Shown in pieces: positions 45,521-54,333 of a DNA stretch of 64,000 nucleotides. Positions within the stretch are counted from its first letter, which is position 1, and the number at the start of each line of letters is the position of its first letter. The DNA comes from Pseudomonas ceruminis (GTDB taxonomy: Bacteria > Pseudomonadota > Gammaproteobacteria > Pseudomonadales > Pseudomonadaceae), in assembly GCF_021602025.1 (NCBI RefSeq), contig NZ_BQHW01000026.1, forward strand, positions 27,218-91,217, in the 5' to 3' direction. The notes under the pieces are model-generated. The model searched no databases and was not told the DNA's origin. It worked only from the letters and a program-made list of their open reading frames with translations. Position numbers and translations under genes: made by a program.

Positions 45521-45548
45521 AGCCTCGGCAATTGCCGGGGCTTTTTCG
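45521..45548 (+). terminator. Second terminator before the late genes
   Basis: GCCTCGGCAATTGCCGGGGC is a near-perfect palindrome followed by TTTTTCGTTTTC. Together with the first it should keep late genes silent unless antiterminated. Confidence 0.82.
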
Positions 45549-45634
45549 TTTTCGGCTCCACCACACCCATCGCCCTGAACTGGGAGTGCTGTTGGGGCCG
45601 AACCTACTGCGCTCCCCAAAAGGGAGGAATTGAG

Positions 45635-45958
45635 ATGCCAAACATGCCCGAGAAGGATCCTGGCCTGTGGGCCGCTGTGCTCGCCTGGGTGCTGGCTCAC
45701 CAGCCTCAGTTGTATGCCGCTGGCCTGTCGGTCGCGATTGCTGCCCTTCGGGTAGTGTACGGCGGTGGGACACGCCGGCAGATGATCTTGGAAGGCGCGC
45801 TATGCGGCCTCATTACCTTGGCCCTGGTGCCCTTGCTCGAATGGATGGGCTTACCGCAGGGCATGGCCACCTTCGCCGGTGGTGCCGTGGGTTTCATGGG
45901 TGTGGAGAAGCTTCGCGGCTATTCCGACCTATTCCTATCCCGCAAGGCTCAAGGCTGA
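45635..45958 (+). CDS. Phage holin (lambda holin family 3 type)
   Basis: A 107-residue membrane protein with about three hydrophobic segments (AAVLAWVLAHQPQLYAAGLSVAIAALRVVY, LEGALCGLITLALVPLLEW, FAGGAVGFMGVEKL). The last segment with GGxVGFxGxxxLR is the mark of the holin-3 family. GGGAGGAA precedes ATG 45635. It should form the lysis hole. No endolysin follows; the next gene, overlapping by one base, is an HNH nuclease. Confidence 0.82.
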   Translation: MPNMPEKDPGLWAAVLAWVLAHQPQLYAAGLSVAIAALRVVYGGGTRRQMILEGALCGLITLALVPLLEWMGLPQGMATFAGGAVGFMGVEKLRGYSDLFLSRKAQG

Positions 45959-46296
45959 TGGCCAGGCTCAAGACGCTGAGCCCTCGCATCAAGGAGAACA
46001 CCGGCACTCGGGTCAAGGTGGTGAACCCCAGCAGTTGGCGGAGCGGCATGACCAGCTCCCAGCGAGGTTACGACTACAAGTGGCAGAAGGCGAGGGAGCG
46101 TTACCTGAAAGACCATCCGCTCTGCGTCTACTGCGCCAAGCAAGGTCGAACCACTGCAGCGTTCATCGTTGACCACATCGTCCCGCACCGGGGCGACAAG
46201 GTCTTGTTCTGGGACCAGGCCAACTGGCAGTCGCTGTGCAAGCCCTGCCACGACTCGGTGAAGCAGGCAGAGGAGGCTGCAGGACTAGCCGGGTGA
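45958..46296 (+). CDS. HNH endonuclease next to the terminase
   Basis: A 112-residue HNH nuclease. Cys pair CVYC, the HNH motif in AAFIVDHIVPHRGDKVLFWDQANWQSLCKPCHDSVK (His near 74, Asn near 88, His near 97) and the second Cys pair LCKPC. In HK97-type phages such proteins, encoded just before terS, are needed with terminase for cos cleavage. Confidence 0.9.
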   Translation: MARLKTLSPRIKENTGTRVKVVNPSSWRSGMTSSQRGYDYKWQKARERYLKDHPLCVYCAKQGRTTAAFIVDHIVPHRGDKVLFWDQANWQSLCKPCHDSVKQAEEAAGLAG

Positions 46297-46450
46297 CGCC
46301 GTCGGAGCTGCAGAACCGGTCGGGAGCGCTTCGAAGCACGCCAATGACGTGCATCAACCCCGGGGGCGGTCAAAATATAGCCATTCTCACTTAGCTAGAC
46401 CGCCACCGACCCCACGTACAGATTTTTTTCCCCCACAGGATTTTTGTTAA
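46297..46450. other. Gap between HNH and terS, candidate cos region
   Basis: 154 bases without a gene. It holds GGCGGTC (46365-46371) and its reverse complement GACCGCC (46398-46404) around an AT-rich stretch, and a run CCCCGGGGGCGG. The position fits cos of HNH-terS-terL phages; the cut site is not visible. Confidence 0.4.
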
Positions 46451-46996
46451 ATGGCTTTAACATCCCGCAAGCGCGCTTTCATCGCTGCGCTGAGGGAAGG
46501 TGCGTCCAATCGAGACGCTGCTGTGGCGGCTGGCTATTCCGAGAAGACAGCGTCTGCGGCGGGGTCTCGGCTGGTAAAGGACAAGGACGTGGCGGCCGAG
46601 CTGATGAAGCTGCGGGCGCTCGGCCTGATGCCTCCAGATGTTAAAGGTGATGTTAAAGCGGATGTTAAAGCTGGCCCCGCTGCGAAGTCCTCCAAACAGA
46701 CCGACGAAAGTGCAGCCTCGCCGCGTACAGCTGACGATCCAGCCGCCCCGGAACCTGCCGACTTCGACCTGATGAAGGTACTGCTCCACCGCGACCCGAA
46801 GGACTACCTGCTGTCGGTAATGAACGACCTGGAGTCTGAGGCGAAACTGCGTGTCGACGCAGCAAAGGCTCTGATGCCCTTCATGCATCCCCGAAAGGGA
46901 GAGAGCGGCAAGAAAGAGGAAGCCAAGGCGAAGGCAGCCGACGCGGCCTCTGGTAAGTTCGGTGCCCGCCGTGGGCCTCTGCGGTCGGTGAAGTGA
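46451..46996 (+). CDS. terS: Terminase small subunit
   Basis: A 181-residue DNA-recognition subunit. N-terminal HTH LTSRKRAFIAALREGASNRDAAVAAGYSEKTASAAGSRLVKDKDVAAEL (residues 3-51) is the terS pattern. The middle contains three short repeats of the type DVKGDVKADVKA, and the C-terminal third (AKLRVDAAKALMPFMHPRKGE) contacts the large subunit in relatives. It should bind the cos/pac region just upstream. Confidence 0.88.
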   Translation: MALTSRKRAFIAALREGASNRDAAVAAGYSEKTASAAGSRLVKDKDVAAELMKLRALGLMPPDVKGDVKADVKAGPAAKSSKQTDESAASPRTADDPAAPEPADFDLMKVLLHRDPKDYLLSVMNDLESEAKLRVDAAKALMPFMHPRKGESGKKEEAKAKAADAASGKFGARRGPLRSVK

Positions 46997-48681
46997 TGGA
47001 CTGGACAACCGCATGCCCCGACTGGGAGCAGCGCATCGTCGCGCGCCAGAGCCTCATCCCGTTCAAGCCACTGTTCCCGACCGAGGCTGAGGAAGCGCTC
47101 GACGTGTTCGGCGCGCTGCGCATGGTGGACGCCACCGGCAGCCCGCTGATGTCCGAGACCGTCCGTGACTGGGTCAACCAGTTCGTCGCGGCGATCTTCG
47201 GGGCCTACGATCCCGACGAGGGGCGCCGCCTGGTCAGCGAGTTCATGCTGCTGATCAGCAAGAAGAACGGCAAGTCGACGATCGCCGCCGGGATCATGCT
47301 CACCGCATTGATCCTCAACTGGCGACCGTCCGGCGAGTTCATCATCCTGGCGCCGACGAAGGAGATCGCTGACAACTCCTACATCCCGATTCGGGACATG
47401 GTGCGGGCTGATGAGGAGCTCGACGCCCTGCTCAAGGTGCAAGATCACCTGCGCACCGTGACCCATCGGCAAACCAACGCCACCCTCAAGGTGGTTGCTG
47501 CCGATAGCGAAACGGTGTCTGGCAAGAAGGCCATTGGTGTGTTCGTCGACGAGCTTTGGGTGTTCGGCAAGCGTGCGAACGCCGAGGCAATGCTGCGTGA
47601 GGCCACTGGCGGTCTGGCGTCCCGGCCCGAGGGGTTCATCATTTGGGCCACGACCCAGTCCGATGCGCCGCCCGCCGGGGTGTTCCGGCAAAAACTGATG
47701 TACGCCAGGAAGGTTCGCGATGGGGAGATCGTCGACAAGTCCTTCCTGCCGGTGCTTTATGAGTTCCCGAAAGCGATGCTTGATGCTGGCGCCCACCGGG
47801 ATTTCTCCAACGCCTACATCACCAACCCGAACCTGGGCCTTTCTGTAGATGAGCCTTTCATCGAGCGCGGCTATGCGCAGGCCCAACTCGACGGCGAGGA
47901 ATCGTTCCGGGGCTTTCTCGCCAAGCACCTCAACGTCGAGATCGGCCTGGCCCTGCTGTCAGACCGGTGGGCAGGGGCGGACTTCTGGGAGCAGCAAGCG
48001 TCCGAGCTGTGCCGCACGTTGGACGATCTGCTCGAGCGCTGCGAAGTGATCGACATTGGCGTCGATGGCGGCGGTCTTGACGACCTGCTGGGCCTGGCTG
48101 CCATTGGCCGAGAGACCGGCACGCGCCGCTGGCTGACGTGGACACACGCTTGGGCGCATCCCTCGGTGCTGGAGCGGCGCAAGTCCGAGGCACCGCGCAT
48201 TCGCGACTTCGCCAAAGACGGTCACCTGACCCTGGTGCAGCGCATCGGTGACGACATTGAGGACGTGGCCCAGCTTGTGGCGCGAGTGGAGCAGGCCGGC
48301 CTGCTGGACAAAGTCGGCCTCGACCCGGCAGGCGTCGGCGCCATTCTCGATGCGCTCGAAGCGGTCGGCATCCCCCGAGACAAGATCGATGGCATTTCAC
48401 AGGGCTGGCGCCTGGGTGGGGCGATCAAGACTGCCGAGCGCAAGCTGGCCGAGGGCACGCTGCTGCACGGTGGACAGCCGCTCATGGCCTGGTGCTGCGG
48501 CAACGCCCGCGTCGAGCCCAGGGGCAACTCGATCCTGATCACCAAGCAGGCCAGCGGCTCGGCAAAGATCGACCCGCTGATGGCGCTGTTCAACGCCGTG
48601 ACGCTGATGGCGCTCAATCCTGAGGCGAAGGGCGGCATGGACAACTACCTCAACAACGGCTTCTTCGACCTCATAGGCTGA
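46996..48681 (+). CDS. terL: Terminase large subunit
   Basis: A 561-residue DNA-packaging motor. The ATPase has a variant Walker A LLISKKNGKST (near 95), Walker B GVFVDELWVFG (near 183) and the coupling motif IIWATTQSD. The RNase H-like nuclease domain follows with IDIGVDGGGLDDLLGL (Asp near 355) and later acidic residues. HK97-type. It overlaps terS by one base (TGATG). Confidence 0.94.
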   Translation: MDWTTACPDWEQRIVARQSLIPFKPLFPTEAEEALDVFGALRMVDATGSPLMSETVRDWVNQFVAAIFGAYDPDEGRRLVSEFMLLISKKNGKSTIAAGIMLTALILNWRPSGEFIILAPTKEIADNSYIPIRDMVRADEELDALLKVQDHLRTVTHRQTNATLKVVAADSETVSGKKAIGVFVDELWVFGKRANAEAMLREATGGLASRPEGFIIWATTQSDAPPAGVFRQKLMYARKVRDGEIVDKSFLPVLYEFPKAMLDAGAHRDFSNAYITNPNLGLSVDEPFIERGYAQAQLDGEESFRGFLAKHLNVEIGLALLSDRWAGADFWEQQASELCRTLDDLLERCEVIDIGVDGGGLDDLLGLAAIGRETGTRRWLTWTHAWAHPSVLERRKSEAPRIRDFAKDGHLTLVQRIGDDIEDVAQLVARVEQAGLLDKVGLDPAGVGAILDALEAVGIPRDKIDGISQGWRLGGAIKTAERKLAEGTLLHGGQPLMAWCCGNARVEPRGNSILITKQASGSAKIDPLMALFNAVTLMALNPEAKGGMDNYLNNGFFDLIG

Positions 48682-48683
48682 CC

Positions 48684-49898
48684 ATGGGATTCAAATGGTA
48701 CAAACCCTCGACCTGGGGCTTTTTCGGTTACACCGACCCCGCCACCGGGGACTACGTGGAAGCCGATCTCGAGGTGGGCGGCAAACGGACCAAGGCTGGC
48801 GTTCGAATCACGACCAAGAACGCGCTCTCCATCAGCATGGTCTGGTCCTGCGTCAAGATCCTTTCCGAGTCGCTGAGCGGTCTGCCGCTCAAGCTTTACG
48901 ACGACACGGGCGGCGGGCGGAGGCTCATCAACGGCAGCGATCGGATGCTGAGGCTGCTGCGCAAGCCCAACCCCTACATGACGATGCTGAACTTCCTCAA
49001 GTTCGTGGTCGTGAACATGGCGCTGCGCGGTAACGCCTTCGCCTTAATCGAGCGCAACGGCCAGGGCGACGTCATCGGCCTGGTACCGCTGGATGGCCGG
49101 ACAGTTCAGATCGATACCGAGGAGGATCTGCTGTACACCGTGACGCCGTCCGAGGGCGATCCATTTCCGGTGTCGCCAGAGCACATGCTGCACTTCAAGC
49201 TTTTCAGTCTTGACGGCGTGGTCGGCCTTTCGCCGCTTGAGCACCAAGCCGAAACCATGGGCCTGGCCAAGGCCGGCCAGCAGTGGTCGGCGCGGTTCAT
49301 GAGGAAGGGCGGCTTCACTGGTGGTTACGTCATCTATGACAACTTCCTGACCGACCAGCAGCAAGCTCAGGTGCTCAAGCGTTTTCCTGATGTGCGCAAG
49401 GCTGATACCGACGATATCGGCAAGATGGCCATTCTGCAGGGCGGCCCGAAGATTGTGCCGGCTGGGATCAGCCAGAAAGACGCCCAGTTCATCGAGTCGC
49501 AGCAGTTTCAGGAGGAAGCCCTGGCCGGCATCTACGGTGTGCCGCTGTGGCTGGCCAACCGCGCTGGCAAGACATCAATCATGGGTTCGAACCTGGAGCA
49601 GCAGCTCATCGGGTTCATCACCTTCGGCCTTAAGCCCTACATCGACACAATTGAAGACGAGCTGAACAGCAAGTTGTTCGGCAACACATCACGCTTCGTG
49701 GAGTTTGTGGTCGAGGGGTTGCTGCGTGCCGACAGCGCAGGCCGCGCCACCTATCTGGGGGCTGCCCTCGGAGGCTCGGGTGGCTCTGGTTGGATGACCA
49801 TCAACGAAGCCCGCGCCAAGGAAAATCTGCCTCTCTTGGAAGGCGAAGAATACAACCGGGTGACCCGGTGGGAGGTTCAGAAAAATGGCGAGTCTTGA
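48684..49898 (+). CDS. Portal protein (HK97 family)
   Basis: A 404-residue protein that forms the dodecameric DNA gate. It shows the family pattern: SISMVWSCVKILSESLSGLPLKLY, NFLKFVVVNMALRGNAFALIER and FQEEALAGIYGVPLWLANR. It lies directly between terL and the prohead protease; its stop overlaps the start of the latter by 14 bases. Confidence 0.93.
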   Translation: MGFKWYKPSTWGFFGYTDPATGDYVEADLEVGGKRTKAGVRITTKNALSISMVWSCVKILSESLSGLPLKLYDDTGGGRRLINGSDRMLRLLRKPNPYMTMLNFLKFVVVNMALRGNAFALIERNGQGDVIGLVPLDGRTVQIDTEEDLLYTVTPSEGDPFPVSPEHMLHFKLFSLDGVVGLSPLEHQAETMGLAKAGQQWSARFMRKGGFTGGYVIYDNFLTDQQQAQVLKRFPDVRKADTDDIGKMAILQGGPKIVPAGISQKDAQFIESQQFQEEALAGIYGVPLWLANRAGKTSIMGSNLEQQLIGFITFGLKPYIDTIEDELNSKLFGNTSRFVEFVVEGLLRADSAGRATYLGAALGGSGGSGWMTINEARAKENLPLLEGEEYNRVTRWEVQKNGES

Positions 49899-50526
49899 AT
49901 GCCCATTCGAACTCAAGTCCGTTGACGAAGCCGGTAATTTCGAGGGCTACGCTGCGGTGTTCAATAACATCGATCTCGGCGATGACGTGATCGTGCCGGG
50001 AGCTTTCACCCGGGTAAAGGCAACACGCGGCGGCAAGCTCAAGCTGGCTTTGTACCACGACCTGACCCGCTTGGTTGGTGCCGCCGACTTCACCTCGGAT
50101 GACCATGGCCTGCTGTTGAAAGGCCAGGTGAACCTCAAGGTCAGCTACGCCCGTGACGCCTACGAACTGATGAAGGACGAAGTCCTCGACAGCATGTCGA
50201 TCGGCTTCAACACCATTAAGGCAGATTTCGAGGATCGCGCCGGCCGGCGCGTCCGCATCATCAAGGAGGCCGAACTCTGGGAGGCCTCCTTCGTACCGTT
50301 CGGCATGAACCCTGAGGCACAAGTCCTCAGCGTCAAGTCTGACATCAGGCTTTTCGAGAAGGCGCTGCGCGAACGCATGGGCCTCTCGCAGAAGGAAGCG
50401 GCGGCAGTCGCTTCGCTCGGCTACACCGCGCTACGCCGTGATGGCGGGAGCGAGGCCACGGCGATCGTGGATGAGCTGAAAGAAATTCCCAACTTGTTCA
50501 CCCAATATTTCGGAGTATCGCCATGA
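49885..50526 (+). CDS. Prohead protease (HK97/U35 family)
   Basis: A 213-residue serine protease that matures the capsid. Start region FEGYAAVFNNIDLGDDVIVPGAF, the catalytic His in LYHDLTRLVG (near 55) and Ser in VLDSMSIGFN (near 107), followed by LWEASFVPFGMNPEAQV. It should cut the delta domain from the capsid protein encoded next; the two genes overlap by four bases. Confidence 0.93.
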   Translation: MASLECPFELKSVDEAGNFEGYAAVFNNIDLGDDVIVPGAFTRVKATRGGKLKLALYHDLTRLVGAADFTSDDHGLLLKGQVNLKVSYARDAYELMKDEVLDSMSIGFNTIKADFEDRAGRRVRIIKEAELWEASFVPFGMNPEAQVLSVKSDIRLFEKALRERMGLSQKEAAAVASLGYTALRRDGGSEATAIVDELKEIPNLFTQYFGVSP

Positions 50527-51722
50527 GCGAAGTGAAAGAACTGAAGGATTCCATCGAGCTGCAACTGAAGAGTGGCTTCGGCGAGTTGCAGAAGAAGTAC
50601 GATGCGGCCATGGATGAAATGCAGAAGGGTAACCAGGTAACTGGCGACCTGAAGAAGCAGATCGAAGACCAAAAGGGCGAGCTGCAGAAGGTCATCGACC
50701 AGGTCGTGGATCTGGAGCAGAAGGGCGTCAAGCTGCGTGGCCAGCCCAGCGAGGGCAAGAGCTTCATCGACCTGATCAACGGCGACGACGGCTACAAAGC
50801 GCTCAGCCAGAAAAGCGCCGCGCTGGCACAGCTCGAAGTCACCAAGTCCGACATGGCCAGCATGAAGGAAATGAAGGTGACCAGCGCTGGTATCGTTGCT
50901 CCCGTCTACGATCCGGTGATTCAGCCTGGCATTCGCCAGGAGCTGCGTATCCGCGATCTTCTCACCTCCGTCCCGGTCGCTGGCCAGAACTACACCTACT
51001 TCCGCGAGAAGCTGCACACCCGTGGCGCTGCGCCGGTGGCGGAGGGCGGCCTGAAGCCAACCAGCAACGTCACCTTCGAGACTGTAACTGACCGCGTGAA
51101 GAAAATTGCGGTTTGGATGCCGGTGACCGACGAGGCGCTGGACGATGTTCCGCAGATGTTCGCCTACCTGCAGCAGCTGCTGCGCTATGACCTGAAGCTT
51201 GAGGAGGAGGCGCAGATTCTCAAGGGTGACGGTACCGGCGAGAACCTGCCTGGCCTGATGACCCAGGCGACCACCTACGACGCAGCCCTCAGCAAAGCCG
51301 GCGATACCGCCATCGACTTGGTCCGCCGTGCCATCTACCAGGTGCGTAAGCAGTCGCAGATGTCCGCTGACGGCACCGTGATGACTGAACTGGACTGGAT
51401 GAACATCGAACTGCAGAAGGACGGCGAGAACCGCTACCTGTTTGCCAACCTGCAGGGCCTGGTCACTCCTATCCTGTGGGGCCGTCCGGTAATCACCTCC
51501 GACAGCATGGACGAGGGCGACGGCACCACCGGTGGCGAGTTCTTGGTGGCGAACTTCGCTCGCTCCACCACGCTGTTCGACCGTATGTCGTTCATGTTCA
51601 AGATGGGCCTGATCAACGATCAGTTCATCAAGAACGAACGTGCGCTGCTGGTCGAGGAGCGCCTGGGCCTGGGCGTGCGCCGCAAGGAAGCCCTGGTGAA
51701 AGGTCGCTTCCTGACCGCCTAA
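50523..51722 (+). CDS. Major capsid protein (HK97 fold)
   Basis: A 399-residue coat protein. The first ~100 residues form a coiled-coil delta (scaffold) domain (ELKDSIELQLKSGFGELQKKYDAAMDEMQKGN...), removed by the protease. The HK97 core starts near GIVAPVYDPVIQPGIRQELRIRDLL and includes IAVWMPVTDEALDD, QILKGDGTGENLPGL and FDRMSFMFKMGLINDQFIKNERALLVEERLGLGVRR. Confidence 0.94.
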   Translation: MSEVKELKDSIELQLKSGFGELQKKYDAAMDEMQKGNQVTGDLKKQIEDQKGELQKVIDQVVDLEQKGVKLRGQPSEGKSFIDLINGDDGYKALSQKSAALAQLEVTKSDMASMKEMKVTSAGIVAPVYDPVIQPGIRQELRIRDLLTSVPVAGQNYTYFREKLHTRGAAPVAEGGLKPTSNVTFETVTDRVKKIAVWMPVTDEALDDVPQMFAYLQQLLRYDLKLEEEAQILKGDGTGENLPGLMTQATTYDAALSKAGDTAIDLVRRAIYQVRKQSQMSADGTVMTELDWMNIELQKDGENRYLFANLQGLVTPILWGRPVITSDSMDEGDGTTGGEFLVANFARSTTLFDRMSFMFKMGLINDQFIKNERALLVEERLGLGVRRKEALVKGRFLTA

Positions 51723-51771
51723 CCCCACCGAAGGCCGGCACATTGCCGGCCTCTTAATTTCTGGAGGCAGC

Positions 51772-52038
51772 ATGAAAATCAAGATTCTGTGGGGCTTTGT
51801 CGGAAACGGCGCGCTACTGGGTGCCACCTCGAACAAGGTCAAGGCCGGCGAAACCTTCGATGATGCCGACGACGAGTACGCCTACACCCTGATCGGCAAA
51901 GGTTTGGCAGTAGAACTCGACGCCAACGGCAAGCCTCGCCTGGCAAAGCCGAAGGAAACTAAGCCCGCGGCGTCGAAGGAGGACAAGGCCGCTGCTGACA
52001 AGGCCGCTGCTGACAAAGCCGCTGCCGAGGCCAAGTAA
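51772..52038 (+). CDS. Small head protein with Ala/Lys repeat tail
   Basis: An 88-residue protein after the capsid gene. The N-terminal 55 residues are compact (MKIKILWGFVGNGALLGATS...YAYTLIGKGLAVEL); the C terminus has tandem AAADKAAADKAAAEAK. The position and the resemblance of the N-terminal part to the product at 52673 suggest a head-tail joining or accessory head protein. Confidence 0.65.
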   Translation: MKIKILWGFVGNGALLGATSNKVKAGETFDDADDEYAYTLIGKGLAVELDANGKPRLAKPKETKPAASKEDKAAADKAAADKAAAEAK

Positions 52039-52338
52039 ATGCTGGACCTGGCCACCGTGAAGCTGCACCTGCGGGTCGATGGTGACGATGAAGACCTGCT
52101 GATCGGCGGTTATGTCGAAGCCGCTAAGGCGCACGTCGAGCAGCACTGCGACCGCAAGCTGGTCGAGGCCGACCCTGTCGAGCCTGAAGAGATGGGCCTT
52201 ACCCGCGATGTTGAGCAGGCTGTCCTGCTGCTGGTGGGTCACTGGTACGCCAACCGTGAGGCCGTGGCCGTTGGCACCATCGCCACGGCCATGCCGCTCG
52301 CAGTCGAAAGGCTGCTCTGGTACAGGAAGCGCTTCTGA
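52039..52338 (+). CDS. Head-tail connector (HK97 gp6-like)
   Basis: A 99-residue all-helical protein with the gp6/DNA-packaging pattern LDLATVKLHLRVDGDDEDLLIGGYVEAAKAHVEQHCDRKL and a C-terminal PLAVERLLWYRKRF. It should form the ring below the portal. It starts right after the upstream stop and overlaps the next gene by one base. Confidence 0.82.
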   Translation: MLDLATVKLHLRVDGDDEDLLIGGYVEAAKAHVEQHCDRKLVEADPVEPEEMGLTRDVEQAVLLLVGHWYANREAVAVGTIATAMPLAVERLLWYRKRF

Positions 52339-52664
52339 TGAGAGCCGGTCCTTTGCGGCACCGCTGCCGCCTGAGCAAGTACGAGCGCGTGCAGAACGAC
52401 ACCGGCGGCTATGACCAGGAATGGGTGCCGGCCGGTGAGCTCTGGACGGAGATCACCATTCCTACGGGGCGCACTCAGCCGGTGGCTGAGCGACTGGAGG
52501 CGACCGTCAGTGCCGAAATCCGCATCAGACCGCGATCTGACATTGCTGTCGGCTGGCGACTGACCGAGAAGAGTACCGGCTTGATCTACAAGGTTGAGGC
52601 GGTGCTGCCCAACAACGAACGGGACATGCTGCGCCTGCTGTGCTCCAGCGTCCCCAATCCATGA
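52338..52664 (+). CDS. Head closure protein (head-tail adaptor, SPP1 gp16/HK97 gp7-like)
   Basis: A 108-residue beta-rich protein: RAGPLRHRCRLSKYERVQNDTGGYDQEWVPAGELWTEI, then RIRPRSDIAVGWRLTEKSTGLIYKVEAVL. The pattern and the position after gp6 match head-closure proteins, which plug and join the capsid to the tail. Confidence 0.82.
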   Translation: MRAGPLRHRCRLSKYERVQNDTGGYDQEWVPAGELWTEITIPTGRTQPVAERLEATVSAEIRIRPRSDIAVGWRLTEKSTGLIYKVEAVLPNNERDMLRLLCSSVPNP

Positions 52665-52672
52665 GGTGAACC

Positions 52673-52855
52673 ATGAAGATTCGTGCACTGGGCATCCTCT
52701 CCGGCGCCTCTGGCGATCGCGAGAAGGGTGAAGAGTTTGTGGTCGACAAGGAGTATGGCGCCGGCCTCATCGCCCGCGGCTACGCCGAGGAGGTGACCGA
52801 AGCGGCCGCCGAGAAGGCTACCAAGCCAGCCAAGGCCGACCAGGCCAAGGAGTAG
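52673..52855 (+). CDS. Small acidic phage protein
   Basis: A 60-residue protein. KIRALGILSGASGDREKGEEFVVDKEYGAGLIARGYAEEV resembles the N-terminal half of the product at 51772, and its tail is also Ala/Lys-rich, so the two may be old duplicates. It has a GAGG site before the ATG. Confidence 0.55.
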   Translation: MKIRALGILSGASGDREKGEEFVVDKEYGAGLIARGYAEEVTEAAAEKATKPAKADQAKE

Positions 52856-52858
52856 GCT

Positions 52859-53359
52859 ATGGTCAGACGCTCCAGTATTCGGGGCGATATCCGGCTGCGT
52901 CGGACGCTTCGCAACATCCACAAGACCATGGACAACGAGTTGAAGCCAGCCATGGAGCAGGCAGCGGGTCGCATCTTGGCCACCCAGCAGCAGCTGATCC
53001 CTAAAGACACAGGTGACGCTGCTGCAGCGTTGAGGGTGTACGTGTCGCCCAGCGGCCTGGACGCCCAGATCGGCATTCGGGGCAAGCGGGACAATCGCCG
53101 GTTCTTCTACCTGCGCTTCATCGAGCACGGGACGAAGGGCTACATGGGCGGCAAACGCGCGGGCAGCCGCAACCAGCGCGAAACCAACAAGAGCGACGGC
53201 CAGCACTTTTTCGGCAAGCACCCGGACATTCCTGCCAGGCCCGCCCATCCGTGGCTGCGACCGTCAATGGACGTGAATAGGGAGTATGTGATGGCCGATC
53301 TTGAGGCAGCTGTCCGCCGGACGCTGCGCAAGGCGAGCCTGGGAGTGGGCAATGGCTGA
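52859..53359 (+). CDS. Tail-joining protein (HK97 gp10-like)
   Basis: A 166-residue protein. N-terminal helix KTMDNELKPAMEQAAGRILATQQQLIPKDTGDAAAALRV and the RFFYLRFIEHGTKGYMGGKRAG segment with PARPAHPWLRPSMD are the gp10 family marks. It caps or completes the tail tube at the head side. Confidence 0.8.
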   Translation: MVRRSSIRGDIRLRRTLRNIHKTMDNELKPAMEQAAGRILATQQQLIPKDTGDAAAALRVYVSPSGLDAQIGIRGKRDNRRFFYLRFIEHGTKGYMGGKRAGSRNQRETNKSDGQHFFGKHPDIPARPAHPWLRPSMDVNREYVMADLEAAVRRTLRKASLGVGNG

Positions 53360-53738
53360 CCCATCTGTTGCTCTGCAGAAGGCGCTGTTCGCCAGGCTTC
53401 GCGATGAGGTGAGCTGCCCAATTCACGACGGCGCCGGTATCAACACGCCGAAGCCCTATGTGTCGATCGACCGCGAGGTTTCGGTCAACGCACGCCCGAT
53501 CTCCGGGCGCAAGCGCGAGCAGCGCCTGCTGTACTTGTCCGTATGGTCTGACGCTGTTGGCCAGGCCGAAGTGAAGCGCCTCAACGGCGAGGTGATCGCC
53601 GCATTGGACGAGCGCCCACTGCCGCTGGAGGTCGGCCGCGCAGTCTCGGTCCGTGTCATCCAGTCGGATGCCCAGCGCGACGCCGACGGCGTTACCTACC
53701 AGGGCTCGATCACGGTCCGCGTGATTACTACCCACTGA
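53352..53738 (+). CDS. Tail terminator/completion protein (DUF3168)
   Basis: A 128-residue protein with DUF3168 pattern: PSVALQKALFARLRDEVSCPIHDGAGINTPKPYVSID, RLLYLSVWSDAVGQAEVKRLNGEVIAALDE and TYQGSITVRVITTH. Members end the tail tube and join it to the head. It overlaps the gp10-like gene by eight bases. Confidence 0.8.
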   Translation: MADPSVALQKALFARLRDEVSCPIHDGAGINTPKPYVSIDREVSVNARPISGRKREQRLLYLSVWSDAVGQAEVKRLNGEVIAALDERPLPLEVGRAVSVRVIQSDAQRDADGVTYQGSITVRVITTH

Positions 53739-53792
53739 GTCAACCACTGGCCGCGCCGCGGCTTTATCCAATGTGCCTTTGGAGGATTCCCC

Positions 53793-54293
53793 ATGGCCGA
53801 AGACAACCTCAACACAGCCGCCGGCTGCCGCCTGGCCATTGGCGGCAAAACCGGCGCCGGAACCGAAACCGAGTACAAGGCCGACACCTACGTTGATGTA
53901 GGCGAGATCGAAGACCTTGGCGAGTTCGGCGACACGTTCAACCCCGTGAACTTCACCTCACTGCGCGATGGCCGGGTACGCAAGTACAAGGGCACCGCGG
54001 ATGCTGGCGATATGACCATGGTCGTGGGTCTGGACAACGGAGACGTTGGGCAGAAGGCGGTGGCCGTTGCCCACAAGGACCGCTCCAAGGGTAATTACAA
54101 CATCAGGATCACGCTGAACGACGGTGACCCAGGCGCATCTCCACCGGTCCTGCCGACAACGTACTACTTCGGTGTGAAGATGATGAACAACAAGGTGGCT
54201 GCTGGTTCTGCCGACAACGTTGTGCGTCGCAACGTCACCCTGGGCATCAACACCGACATCCTCGAAATTCTGCCTGGCCCCGCCAACCCTTGA
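53793..54293 (+). CDS. Major tail tube protein
   Basis: A 166-residue beta-rich protein. LAIGGKTGAGTETEYKADTYVDVGEIEDLGEFGDTFNPVNFTSLRDGRVRKYKGTADAGDMTMVV is the lambda gpV-like/phage_TTP pattern. It should polymerise into the tail tube. TTTGGAGG precedes the ATG. It sits directly before the tail assembly chaperone pair, as expected. Confidence 0.85.
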   Translation: MAEDNLNTAAGCRLAIGGKTGAGTETEYKADTYVDVGEIEDLGEFGDTFNPVNFTSLRDGRVRKYKGTADAGDMTMVVGLDNGDVGQKAVAVAHKDRSKGNYNIRITLNDGDPGASPPVLPTTYYFGVKMMNNKVAAGSADNVVRRNVTLGINTDILEILPGPANP

Positions 54294-54333
54294 TAGATGG
54301 GGCTTCGGCCCCGTCCCCTGCTGAGAGAAGCCC

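Noticed and set aside
45389-45634. Longer N terminus for the holin
   Set aside because: It would be translated through the second terminator, has unusual composition, and the ATG at 45635 has a strong GGGAGGAA site.
51985-52035. Short tandem repeat, possible minisatellite or array
   Set aside because: It encodes the Ala/Lys tail AAADKAAADK of a head protein in frame and has only two to three units without spacers.
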